Shown here one piece after another: positions 32,171-43,641 of a DNA stretch of 64,000 bases; position 1 is the stretch's first letter; every line of letters begins with the position of its first letter. Both the position numbers and the translations under genes were made by a program. A model generated the notes under the pieces. It was not told the origin of the DNA, searched no databases, and saw only the letters and a list, made by a program, of their open reading frames with translations. This stretch comes from Sipunculus nudus. Lineage: Eukaryota; Annelida; Sipuncula; Golfingiida; Sipunculidae. The stretch spans positions 52,107,386 through 52,171,385 of the forward strand of contig CM049322.1 of the NCBI GenBank assembly GCA_026874595.1, written 5' to 3'.

Positions 32171-35100
32171 TTTTAGCTCAGCTGACTGAAAGTCATCTGA
32201 GCTATAGCTATCACTCTTTGTCCGTCTGTCCGTCTGTCCGTCCGTTAACCAGGAACAAATCGTAACCGCTGAACCTAGAACCTTGTAACTTGGGATTCTG
32301 AGAGGTCCATGAAAAATCTCCTAGGAAACCAGAAATTAGGTCTCTGTTACCCATATCCTTCGAGCTATGGGGCCCCAAAGTACCCCCCAGAAAAGTCAAA
32401 AATTTCATACAAAAACTTCAATATCTCATTAACTACTTGACTGATGGTCATGATTTTTGGCATACATATTGATCATGAGATGTTCCACCACTTCCTGCAG
32501 ACTGGTGGCGCCACCTGTATTTTTCGATTTTTTACAATTGTTTTTCTCTATTTTTGAGACCTTTAAAAATGTGAACATCTGTTAACAAGGCACAAATCGT
32601 AAAGCCTAGACCTAGAATCTTAATTCTTGATACACTGAGAGGTCCATGAAAAATCTCCTTGGAAACCAGAAATTAGGTCTCTGTTACCCATATCCTTCGA
32701 GCTATGGGGCCCCAAAGTACCCCCCCCCCCCCAGAATAGTAAAAAATTTCATACAAAAACTTCAATATCTCAATAACTACAACACTGATGGTCATGATTT
32801 TTGGCATACATATTGATCATGAGATGTTCCATAAGTTCCTGCAGACTGGTGGCGCCACCTGTATTTTTCGATTTTTTTTAACATTTTTTCCTCTATTTTT
32901 GAGACGTTTAAAGATGCTGTCATCTGTTAACGTGGCACAAATCGTAACCGCTGGACCTAGAATCTTCATTCCTGACACACTGAGAAACCTATTAAAAGTC
33001 TCCGTGGAAACCATAAATTAGATCTCTGTTACCCATATCCTTCGAGCTATGGGGCCCCTAAGTACCCCCCAGAAAAGTAAAAAATTTCATACAAAAACTT
33101 CAATATCTCATTAACTACTTGACTGATGGTCATGATTTTTGGCATACGTATTGATCATGAGATGTTCCATCACTTCCTGCAGACTGGTGGCGCCACCTGG
33201 ATTTTTCGATTTTTTACGAATTTAAAAATGTGAACAGCTGTTAACAGGGCACAAATCATAGAGACTGGACCTAGAATCTTCATTCTTGACACACTGAGAG
33301 GTCCATAAAAAGTCTGCATGGAAACCTGAAATAAGGTCTCTGTTACCCATATCCTTTGAGCTATGGGGGGCTCCCAATAACCCCCCGGAATAATGGAAAA
33401 TTTGATCAAAACAAACTGCAACATCTCAATAACTACAACACTGATGGTCATGATTTTTGGCATACATATTGATCAAGAGGTGTTTCATCAGTACCTGCAG
33501 ACTGGTGGTGCCACCTTTATTTTTTCAAATTTTCACAATTTTTTTTTCTCTATTTTCGAGACCTTTCAGGATGTAGTTATCTGTCAACAGGGTACAAATC
33601 GTAAGGACTGGACCTAGAATCTTCATTGTTGACACACAGGGAGACCCATGATAAGTCTCCATGGACACCTGAAATTAGGTCTCTGTTACCCATATCCTTT
33701 GAGCTATGGCACTCCAAAGTACAGCTCAGAATAATGGAAAATGTGATACAAAAACTGCAGTATCTCAATAACTACAACACTGATGGTCATGATTTTCGGC
33801 ATACATATTGATCATGACCTGTTCCATCAGTTTCTGTAGACTGGGTGCGCCACCTCTATTTTTTTTCAAATTTTTACGATTTTTTTTCTCTTTTTTTGAT
33901 ACCTTTAAAGATGTGGTTATCTGTCAACAGGGTACAAATCGCAACAACTGGACCTAGAATCTTCATTCTTGTCATGCAAGAAGGCCCATGAAAAGTGCCT
34001 GTGGAAACTTAAAATTAGGTCTCTGTTACCCTATATGCTTCAAGCTATAGGACTCCGAAGTATCCCTCAGAATAATGGACAATTTGATACAAAAGCTGAA
34101 GTATCTGAACAACTAATGGGGAGATCACCATGATTCTTTGCATGGATATTGATGTTTGTAAGTGTTTTTATTAGTTTCTGCAGACTGGTGGAGCCACCTG
34201 TATTTTTGTACCCGCCAAAACGAAGTTTTGTGGATGCTATGTTTTTGACCGGGTTCCTCCGCCATTGCCGCGTTCGTTTCCAGAGAGCTCCTCTGGGACT
34301 TGATTTTATCAGCTTTCCAAGCTCATATCTCGGGAACCGTTTGACTGATCAGGAAATAAAATTTATACTAATGTAGCCCTTGGATAGCTCTATAACATAC
34401 ACAAAAAATGGTGGCGCCACCTGTAACCATGTTTGCACAGTGTCCATCTGTTCATCTGCCTTTGGTTAAAATCACTCATATCTCTGCAGTGAATTGACTA
34501 ATTCACCTGAAATTTGGCATGCGTATACATCCTGGATAGCTTTCTTGATTTTATGACAGGTGGCGCCACCTACATTCTCATTCACGCTGATGACATCCAA
34601 GCTCATATTTCGGGAACCGTTTGACCGATCGGGCCAAAATTTTGCATGTATATAGATCTAACATAGCTCTTTATCATACACTAAACTGGTGGCGCCACCT
34701 GCAACCATTTTTGCACAGCGTCTGTCTGTTTGTCTACTGTGCAATAATGTCACTCATATCTTGGCAGTGGTTTGACATATCTGCCTAAAATTTTGCAGTT
34801 TTATACATCCTGGATAGCTTTCTTGATTTTATGACAGGTGGCGCCACCTTTATTCAAGTTTATGCTGCAGACATCCAAGCTCTTATCTCGGGAACCGTTT
34901 GAACGATTGGGCCAAAATTTTGCATGTGTATAGATCTCACATAGGTCTTTATCATACACAAAACTGGAGGGGCCACCTGCAACCATTTTTGCACATTTTG
35001 CACAGCGTCTGTCTGTTGGTCTGCCGTGGCCTAAAATCACTCATTTCTCTGTAGTGGTTTGACATAACTGCCTAAAATTTTGCAGGTTTATACATCCTGG

Positions 35101-35721
35101 ATAGCTTTCTTGATTTTATGACAGGTGGCGCCACCTACATTCTAGTTAACGCTGCACACATCTAAGCTAATATCTCAGGAACCATTTGACCGATTGGGCC
35201 AAAATTGTGCTTGTGTTTAGATCTCACATAGGTCTTTATCATACACAAAACTGCAACCATTTTTGCACAGCGTCTGTCTGTTTGTCTGCCGTGGGCTAAA
35301 ATCACTCATATCCATGTAGTAGTTTGACTTTTCTGTCTAAAATTTTGCATATGTATACAACTTGGACAGCTTTCTGGATTTGTGGTAGGTTGCACAACCT
35401 ACATACACATTTAGGCTGCAGACATCCATGCTAATATCCAACATACCTCACTCTGTTTCCCCTTGCCACTTAATCAATGCCTCACTTCACTCTGATTTTG
35501 GCAGATACACATAGTCACTTGTCGGCTACCCGTATTCTAGTTTTTAAAGTTTACACATTTTTTCTCTATTTTTCAGATATATAAATACAGACTAAATCTT
35601 GGCCTGTTGGTTAATCTGTTTGATGCTTCAGTTGAATGGGTATCTACCATTCTGATGATAAAATTTCCTTTTGTGAATCTCTTCCCAGTCAGCTGAGTGT
35701 CATGACCCATGGGTCACTTGT
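32171..35721 (+). mobile_element. Full-length hairpin-ended element with two core arrays
   Basis: The left end is TTTTAGCTCAGCTGACTGAA followed by AGTCATCTGAGCTATAG (hairpin), then the CCGTCTGTCCGTCTG stretch. The right end is CAGCTGAGTGTCATGACCCA followed by TGGGTCACTTGT. The first array (about 32245-34200) has six monomers of 320-345 bp. The second (about 34200-35420) has about 280-bp family-B monomers (TCGGGAACCGTTTGACCGAT). The unique 3' tail (35430-35721) matches the short copy at 50503-50951 in reverse. Perfect GGTGGCGCCACC sits at 32504, 32848, 33186, 34410, 34559, 34688, 34837 and 35124. No protein is encoded. Confidence 0.75.
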
Positions 35722-35974
35722 TTTATTTGATAATCGGACCATTTATGCTAGAAAAAAACATAACATAGATACATGTCCTTAGTTGGATCAATTGGTCATT
35801 CAGAAGATCCTGAAAACAGCTTCATGAACAAAGGTGTGAATTAAGGAAATGTCAGTTATAATTGTTGTACATGTATTAAGCTGACATTTACCAAAAATTC
35901 ACAGTTTTATTAAGTTAATTTATGCATCCATATTCAGTGAGTGCAAAGGTTTACTTGGTACAGAGCTTCATCAC
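35722..35974. other. Short gene-free stretch
   Basis: Nothing recognisable is seen. Confidence 0.4.
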
Positions 35975-36325
35975 CCGGAGTCACTCCTGGTCACTCTTGG
36001 TCACTACCTGTCAATCACCCACCAACAAGGATCACTGGTGGTCAAAGTCATTATCACCTCTCATCAAGCAAGTGTCCGGTGGAGTAAATGTGTTCACTCA
36101 GCATCACTGCCAGTCACTCCTGGTCACTCATCAAATTATCAATTAGTCACTCCCCATCAACTGATCCCCAGGGCTGCTCAACTATCACTGCTGGTCACAC
36201 AGTGATAGTCTGTGAACAGTTTAGTCACTCCCCATCACTGCTAATTACCTGTTGCATGGCAGTGACCAGGAGTGATGAAAAGGGTCACAGACCTTCACTT
36301 TGTGATAGCCAGGTTCTCATAGTGT
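35975..36325 (-). repeat. GTGAC-rich dispersed repeat, inverted copy 2
   Basis: This is the reverse complement of 23184-23525 with few differences. Both copies end in CAGGAGTGA at one side and ACACTATGAGAACCTGG at the other. Confidence 0.8.
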
Positions 36326-36639
36326 TAGATAGTATAGACTCTCCCCGCCAGAGGCTGCAGCGCTTGTATTGTTTACTATATATGTCAGCGCTGCAAGACT
36401 GCAGCAAGGCTAGATGTATCTGCTTCACACAGCTAACATATTTGGTAAAATGACTCAATTCAATCTTTATAATTCAGCCAAATTCATTTTTTGGAACCAT
36501 AAAAGACAATTATTATAAGAATGATTCATGGAATTATTCTTGCAAAATATTAAACAAACTGGCCTCAGTATCATCATCAGTCAAAAAACGTTTTGTAGGT
36601 TTATAACTCATATGGGAAAATACAACAAAATGGCAAAGT

Positions 36640-37550
36640 TCTGCTTCCCATAACTCAGCCAAAATTCATTGAATCAAAACCATTTGAACAAACTTGAATT
36701 ATCAACATCTAAGGATAATTAATGTGTGAGATTTAAGAATTTGGCCCAGTGGTTTTTGAGAAGAAGATTTTTGTAGCCACTTAGCTAACATGGGCTGTTA
36801 TGGCATATGACTAAATTCAGCTTCCCATAACTCAGCCAAAAGTCACTGAACTGAGACTATTTGAACAAACTTGAATTATCAACATCTCAGGATAATTAAT
36901 GTGTGAGATTTAAGAATTTGGCCCAGTGGTTGTTGAGAAGAAGATTTTTGTAGCCAATTAGCTAAAATTGGCTGTTATGGCATATGACTAAATTCAGCTC
37001 CCCATAACTCAGCCAAAAGTCACTGAACTGAGACCATTTGAACAAACTTGAATTATCAACATCTAAGGATAATTAATGTGTGAGATTTAAGAATTTGGCC
37101 CAGTGGTTTTTGAGAAGATTTTTGTAGCCACTTAGCTAAAATGGGCTGTTATGGCATATGACTAAATTCAGCTTCCCATAATTTAGCCAAAAGTCACTGA
37201 ACTGAGACCATTTGAACAAACTTCAGAAAGCACTACCCTAGGATCATTTCCGTGCGATATTAAACAATTTGGCCATTTCGTTTCAGAGAAGAAGTTATTT
37301 GTAGCTGTCAGTGTGATACGGGCACTGATGACCCCGTACAAAAAAGGCCAATGCAGGTGGTGCCACCAATACCTCAATTTCAGATACGACTCATGTGACC
37401 AACATTGGCATGAAATTTGGTGATGATAGCTCCAGCCGTTTCTGAGATTTAAATTTTAATATGCTTTTTTGCACAGTTAACAAAGTTCAACCTCCTGTAA
37501 CTCAGCCAAAAATCTCCGAACTGGAACCATTCAAACAAACTTGAGAGAGA
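36640..37550 (-). repeat. Family-C tandem monomers, left part
   Basis: Three to four monomers of about 177 bp carry AACTCAGCCAAAAGTCACTG, CCATTTGAACAAACTTGAAT and TTTGGCCCAGTGG. They are followed by a GGTGGTGCCACC unit at 37353 and the ACTCAGCCAAAAATCTCCGA block that continues, after the LINE, at 39910. Confidence 0.7.
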
Positions 37551-38873
37551 GTTTTCCTATCAAGCATATATTTTAATTTGCTCAATATTAAGATTTTAGA
37601 GTTTGCTTTTGCTTTTATATTTTCTATATGATCGTTCCATTTGCAGTCCTTTCTAAGTGTTATTCCTAAATGTTTATGGGTGTTAGATTTATCTATTTTA
37701 ATACCATTGAAATATAGGTCAGGATGGTCTGTTTTTGGTTTCATTGAGAATAACAGTGATCTGGTTTTTTTTGCATTGAAGGTGACTAACCATTTTTTTG
37801 ACCATTTTGAGATTTGTTCCAAGTCTCTATTTAGTATTTTTGCTGCTAAAGATCGGTTTTCAATGGTGAGATACAACATGGTGTCGTCTGCAAATAGTCT
37901 AATGTTACTTGTTATGTTGTCTGTAATGTCGTTAATGAATATTAGAAATAATAGGGGTCCCAGTATGGAACCTTGGGGTATCCCAGCATGAAGTGTTTCC
38001 CAATGGGAGAAATCGTTTTCGATTAATACTCGTTGTTTCCTATTTTTCAGGTACTGGGCAATCCAACGAAGCAGTTAACCTTTTATTCCAGCCGATGACA
38101 GTTTGGCGAGGAGACCTTCTGACCAGACCTTGTCAAAGGCTTAGCTTATGTCTAGGAAAATAGCCTGTACTTATTTGCCTTTATCTATATCTTGGATAAT
38201 TGAATTATAGAGGTCAGAGAGTTGGTAGACCGTGGAGTCTCCAGGTATGAAGCCGGACTGATGTGGACTGATTATATTGTTATTTTTAAAGAACTTACAC
38301 ATTTGATCAAAGATAATTTTTTCAAATAGTTTGCATACGCAAGATGTTAAGGATATAGGGCGATAGTTGATTTTTTTCTCCATTTTTATAGATTGGCGTT
38401 ACATTTGCTTTTTTCAAAAGCGATGGAAGTTGTCCTTTTTCCATTGATAATGTAAGAAGTTTCCAGAGTGGATATACAAGTTCTTTGTGGCATTCACGAA
38501 GGATGATGGGGGGGATTTCATCAGGGCCTTGGGATTTGTTACAATTAAGATTCTTCATAATTGATTCCAGTTCGTGAATATCTATTTTAATGTTATCGAG
38601 TCTATTGTAATTCTTACTAGCTAAATATGGAGTAGAAAAATGTTGTTCTTGAATTATTGTTTGTTTAATAAATTGTTCATTTAGTAAGTTAGCCTTTTCC
38701 TTTGGTTCAGTTGCAAATGTACCATCATTGTTGATAAGTGGTGGTATATTTTGTTGATTATTGCCCTTCATTAAAACATTTATTGTTTTCCACCACAGTT
38801 TTCCATTATGTAGATTATTTTTAAGTTCTGCCGCAATTTTGGAGGGGTAGTTTGCTTTGGCTTTTCTTGCTTC
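37551..38873 (-). pseudogene. LINE reverse transcriptase, inverted segment
   Basis: Minus-strand translation runs from WWKTINVLMKGNNQQNIPPL through the RT fingers (NCNKSQGPDEIPPIIL; NYRPISLTSCVCKLFEKII; HQSGFIPGDSTVYQL). It continues through the first catalytic block FLDISKAFDKVWSEGLLAKL, then AGIPQGSILGPLLFLIFIND and the catalytic FADD box. It ends in the thumb at SKLKYMLDRKT. A stop in the palm and a frameshift near 38380 disrupt it. The last residues at 37551 connect directly, in protein terms, to the forward segment that starts at about 38883. Confidence 0.88.
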
Positions 38874-38879
38874 TTATTA

Positions 38880-39671
38880 TATTATACATATATAAGGCCA
38901 ATACTAGAATACAGTAATGTTATGTGGTGTAACTGCACACAAGAACAAAGCGAAACACTAGAAGCTGTACAATTACAAGCTGCCAGAATAGTAACAGGCT
39001 GCGTCAGGGGAACTAGCCATGCAAAACTCTACAAAGAAACAGGCTGGCCCCTACTCAAAACGCGTAGAGAAAATTCAATGGTCATCCAGCTGCACAAAAT
39101 GATAAAGCTAGAATCCCCCCAGTAACTGTACTTACTATTACGGCCACACAGAAACACCACCTTTAATACAAGATCTAGTGATTGACTCAATATACAAGAC
39201 ATTTTCTGTAGAACAGAGATCTACTATAATTCATTCTTACCAAAATCTATAAGATTATGGAATAAATTAGATGAAAGACTTAAACACTGTCAAACCAGCA
39301 AATCACTTAAATATAATATATCCAGGGAAATTGCAAGAAACAAACCACCAAAATACTTCAATTCAGGTACAAGAAAGGCCCAGATAAATCATACCCGACT
39401 GCGAACACAAAGCAGTGACTTAAACTACGATCTATATAGAAGACACCTATCCAACGACCCAAAATGTCAATGTGGATATGAAACAGAAAATGCTGAACAT
39501 TATCTGCTGCAATCCCAACTCCATGTCAATTCTAGAAATAAATATCTCCCCCAAGATATATCTGTAGAAGAACTCCTCTATGGTAGCGCATATGCAAACA
39601 ACACCAGAAATGAAGAAATCTTTACATCTGTATGTTCATACATAGAAAACATAAACCGGTTCAAAACATAA
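38880..39671 (+). pseudogene. LINE RT C-terminal region
   Basis: The frame reads YTYIRPILEYSNVMWCNCTQ, ETLEAVQLQAARIVTGC and GWPLLKTRRENSMVIQLHKM. After a stop near 39123 it continues with EQRSTIIHSY, LWNKLDERLKHC, RDIARN-like sequence and a Cys-rich CQCGYETENAEHYLLQ motif whose last Cys is replaced. This is the usual C-terminal Cys/His motif after the thumb of CR1/Jockey-type RTs. A (TTTTATA)n microsatellite lies in the 3' untranslated tail at about 39781-39810. Confidence 0.82.
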
Positions 39672-39909
39672 AAATCTCCCACAACACCTCCAAAACACAG
39701 ACATACAACTATAACACTTCCACTTACCAAACATCCACTACCAAACACAACTCCTACCATAACACTGAATACTGCCATTGTTTTATATTTTATATTTTAT
39801 ATTTTATACTAGAAATATTAGGGAGAGAGTCAAGATAAGCTTTAAGTAGCCTGCACTTAATCCCATTGATGTCTGTACCATAAGATATGTGCATATTCAA
39901 TAAAATATC

Positions 39910-40201
39910 TCAAACAAACTTGAGAGAGATTGTTCCAGGGATCACTTCAGTGAAATATTGGACAATTTGGCTGGACAGTTTCAGAAAAGAAGATTTTTAA
40001 AGTTTTTTTAGCTTTTTCCCTATAAAATCTAAGAAAATGCAGTTAGAAAAAAATAAACAAAATCCAATATAGTTTTTGGATGACTGAATATTTGCAAAAA
40101 ATTAGGTAATGCTAGCTCCTGCCGTTTTTGAGATAGCTATGGTTAACGTACAGACGCCGCACGACGCCGCACCATCGCTAAAGCTCACAGGTTCGCTAAA
40201 A
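39910..40201 (-). repeat. Family-C element, right part with hairpin end
   Basis: It continues the interrupted element after the target duplication (TTGTTCCAGGGATCACTTCA, TTTTTGAGATAGCTATGGTT). It ends GACGCCGCACCATCGCTAAA, then GCTCACAGGTTCGCTAAAAA, the same terminal form as 20147. Confidence 0.7.
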
Positions 40202-42245
40202 AATCCGGGTGGCACCACCAGTTTGCAGGAACTGATGAAACACTCCATGATGCATATGCATGCAAAGAATAATGCCAATCTATGCACTAGTTGTTCAGAT
40301 ACCAGAGCTTTTGTATCAAATTTTTAGTTATTCTGGGGGGGGGGGGGGGGGTATTTCTGAGCCCCATAGCTCAGACAATATACTAGGTGACAGAGACCTA
40401 ATTTGAGGTTTCTAAGGAGACTTTTCATGAGCCTCCCAACATGTCAAGAAAGAAGATTCTAGGTCTAGATGTTAAGATTTGTGCCCTGTTAACAGATGAC
40501 TTCATCTTTTAAGGTCTCAAAAATAGATAAAAAAATAGTAAAAAACTGAAAAAATACAGATGGCACCACCAGTCTGCAGAAACTGATGAAACACTCCATG
40601 ATCAATATCCATGCAAAGAATCATGGTGATCAATGCATTAATTGTTCAGATATTTGAGCTTTTGTATCAAATTTTTCATTATTCTGCGGGGTACTTCGGA
40701 GCCCCATTGCTTGAAGAATATGGGTAACAGAGACCTAATTCCAGGTTTCCAAAAAGACTTTTTATGGACCTCCCTGCAAGATGAAACACTCCATGATCAA
40801 TATCCATGCAGAGAATCATGGTGATCAATGCATTAATATATGCAACAGAGACCTAATTCCAGGTTTCCAAAGAGATTTTTCATGGACCTCTCTGGATGTA
40901 AAGTGAGAAGATTCCAGGTCTAGTGGTTCTGATTTGTGCCTTGTTAACGGACAGACGGCCGGATGGCCAGAGGGACGACAGACACAGAGTGATCGCTATA
41001 GCTCAGATGACTTACAGTCAGTTACAGTCACTGAGTTAAAAACCCAGGTAGCGCCATTAGTCTGAAAGAACTGAGGAAACACATCATGATCAATATGCTT
41101 GCAAAGAATCATGGCAACCAATGCATGAGTTATTCACATACTGGAGCTTTTGTATCAAATTTTTAATATTTCTGGGGGTACATACAAGACTGACAGCTCT
41201 AAGGATGTGTGTAACAGAGAACTAATTTTAGGTTTCCTAGGAGATTATTACTTCTGTGGATATGCAGTAAGATGATTCTAGGTCCAACCATTACCATTAG
41301 TCCCTTGTTTACAGATGTCAACTTCATTTGAAGGTCTTATATAAAGGGAAAAAAATGTGAAATTTAAAAAAAAATACAGATGGCACCACCAGTCTTCAGG
41401 GACTGAAGAAACACTATATGAACAATATGCATGCAAAAAAAAATCATGGCCATCAGTGCATTCGTTATTCAAATAGTGGAGTTTTTGTATCATATTCATA
41501 AACATTCTGGGGGGTACTTCAAGCCCCACAGCTCAGAGGATATGGGTAACAGAGACCTATTTCAGGTTTCCATGAAGACTTTTTATGTACCTCCCAGAAT
41601 GTCAAGTTAGAAGATTCTAGGTTCCACAGTGATAAACTGTGCCTTATTAACAGATGAGGCTTTACTCAAAAATAGTGAAAATGCATAAAAATTTGGAAAC
41701 AAATTCAGGTGATGCCACCTGTCTGCAACAACTCATTAAATACTCCATGATCAATATGTATGCAAAGAATCATGGCCATCAATGCATTAGTTATTCAGAT
41801 ACTGGAGCTATTGTATCAAATTTTTATTCAAACTGGGGGGTACTTTTGAGCCCCATAGCTCGGAGAATATGGGTAACCTGACCTCTTTCAGGTTTCCAAA
41901 GATATTTCACATGGACTTCCCTAGATTTGAAGTTAGAAATTTCAAGGTCAAGCAGTTAAGATTTGTGCCCTGTTAATGGATAATCATTTCATTTGAAAAC
42001 CTCAAAAATAGAAAAAATTGAGGTTAAGTGGTTACCATTTGTGCCTGGTTAACTGATAGACAGATGGCAAGACTGACAGTCAGATGGATGATGGACAAAG
42101 ATGACTTTCAGTCAGCTGAGCTAAAAATGTGTAAAGAAATAGAAATATTGCAAGTGGTGCCATTAGACGGACAGACAGCATGACAGATGGATGATGGACA
42201 ATGCCTTGATTGCAAAACCTCAGATGACTTTCAGTCAGCTGAGCT
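40202..42245 (-). mobile_element. Family-1 tandem-core elements, nested series
   Basis: About six core monomers (GATGGCACCACCAGTCTGCA, CATGATCAATAT, GGGTAACAGAGACCTAATT) are punctuated by three hairpin ends of the family at about 41041, 42126 and 42245. Repeated ends without intervening ACAAG ends suggest serial truncation or nested amplification. A 17-base G run lies at 40335-40351 in the GGGGGTACTT position of the core. Confidence 0.65.
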
Positions 42246-42479
42246 AGAAATGTGTAAAAATAAAATAAAACTAGATGTGGTTGGACAATGGTCCTCAGAG
42301 GGCCCTGCATTTCTGGTAGTGCTGGACTAGTTTACATGTGGGTGAAAAATTAAGTTAAATTTGAAAAATATGACAAATAGAAACAGGTTTTTATCCATAT
42401 GCATGAGGGAAGAATCCTATTGGATCAAATGTTACTAAAGAAGATATGTCTGAAAATAATGTGTGCCATAGAAAATCAC

Positions 42480-43274
42480 GGAATGTAGTCTGTTGGCCAT
42501 ATTTGATTTTATGCAAGTCTGTAATTCAATAGGTCTGGAGCCCTCATAGTGATGATCCCTGTGAAAATGGGAGAGCTGCAGGAGGCTGTTGTTGAGTTAT
42601 TGCATGAGAAAGAAAATCAGCGATCAGGCTGTGGCAGCCATATTGGAATTCTGACAGGTCTGTAATTCAATAGGTCTGGAGCACTTATAGGTAACAATCA
42701 TCCCTGTGAATTTGGAAAAGCTGCATTAGGTTGTTGTTGAGTTATAACGCATGAAAGAAAATCATCGATTGGGCTGTGGTGGCCATATTAGAAATCCTGA
42801 AAGGTTTGTTATTCAATAGGTCTGGAGCCCTCATAGGTACCAATCACCCCAGTGAATCTGGGAAAGCTGCAGTGTGTTGTTGTTGCGTTATCAGGCGCGA
42901 AAGAAAATCAGTAGTCGGGCTGTGGCGGCCATATTGGTATTCCAACAGGCCTGTTATTCAATAGGTCAGTAGCCCTCATAGGTACCATTCATCCCTGTTA
43001 AGTTTGTAAAGCTGCAGTGTGTTGTTGTTGAGTTATCGCTCACGAAAGAAAATCAGCGATCGGGCTTTGGTGGCCATATTGAAATTCCTACAGGTCTGTC
43101 ATTCAAAAGGTCTGGAGCACTCATAGGTACCAATCATCCCTGAGAATTTGGGAAAGCTGCATTAGGTTGTCGTTGAGTTATCGCGTGCAAAAGAAAGTGT
43201 CACTGACGGAAGGACGGATGGAAAAACTGACACAGTTATCACTGTAGGGCATCGCTTGTCAAGCAGTGCCCTAA
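42480..43274 (-). mobile_element. Family-2 hairpin-ended element, 143-bp cores
   Basis: Five units of about 140-147 bp carry AATAGGTCTGGAGCCCTCAT, GGTACCAATCATCCCTGTGA, GGGAAAGCTGCA and GGTGGCCATATTGG. After a GACGGAAGGACGGATGG stretch the element ends in a hairpin GGGCATCGCTTG/CAAGCAGTGCCC and CTAAAT. This is the family-1 layout with different sequence. Confidence 0.7.
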
Positions 43275-43641
43275 ATATTGTGGTAGGTGCCATCAGCCTG
43301 TGGCAGTGGAAGTTCTGAAAGATAATTAGTATTCTGGGTTTCACGTCATTCCATCAAGCTGCTAGCTCCAGAGATATATGGCCTTCAGTATGAAATTTTC
43401 TAACTTGAATCTTAACTTATGAGGTGCTGAATTAAACATGTTTTTGCTTAGAGAATACAAGTTCCTGTTACCTAATTTTGGGTTTCCAAAAATGAAAAAC
43501 TCCAAGAGTACTTTTTTCTTCTGGGCATTTAATTTATTATATGTACCTGTTAATGGCCTGTAAGACCAAGATATGGCTATAGAGACGCACACAAAGACCT
43601 ATTGCTGTAGCTCAGTTAACTTTCAGTCAGCTGTGCTAAAA
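43275..43641 (-). repeat. Short family-1-like element
   Basis: It ends TGTAGCTCAGTTAACTTTCA, then GTCAGCTGTGCTAAAA, a diverged hairpin end. The body is single-copy within the window. Confidence 0.5.

Larger units (their letters stand above)
37551..39909 (+). mobile_element. 5'-truncated LINE with twin-priming inversion
   Basis: The direct repeat TCAAACAAACTTGAGAGAGA (20 bp) flanks the insertion at 37531-37550 and 39910-39929. The right part (about 38880-39909, plus strand) is the 3' end of a non-LTR retrotransposon ending in an AT-rich tail with AATAAAATATC. The left part (37551 to about 38873, minus strand) is the more 5' coding segment, inverted. The homologous repeat at 19824-19870 has the site uninterrupted. 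The clade looks CR1/Jockey-like from the RT motifs, but this is not settled. Confidence 0.88.
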
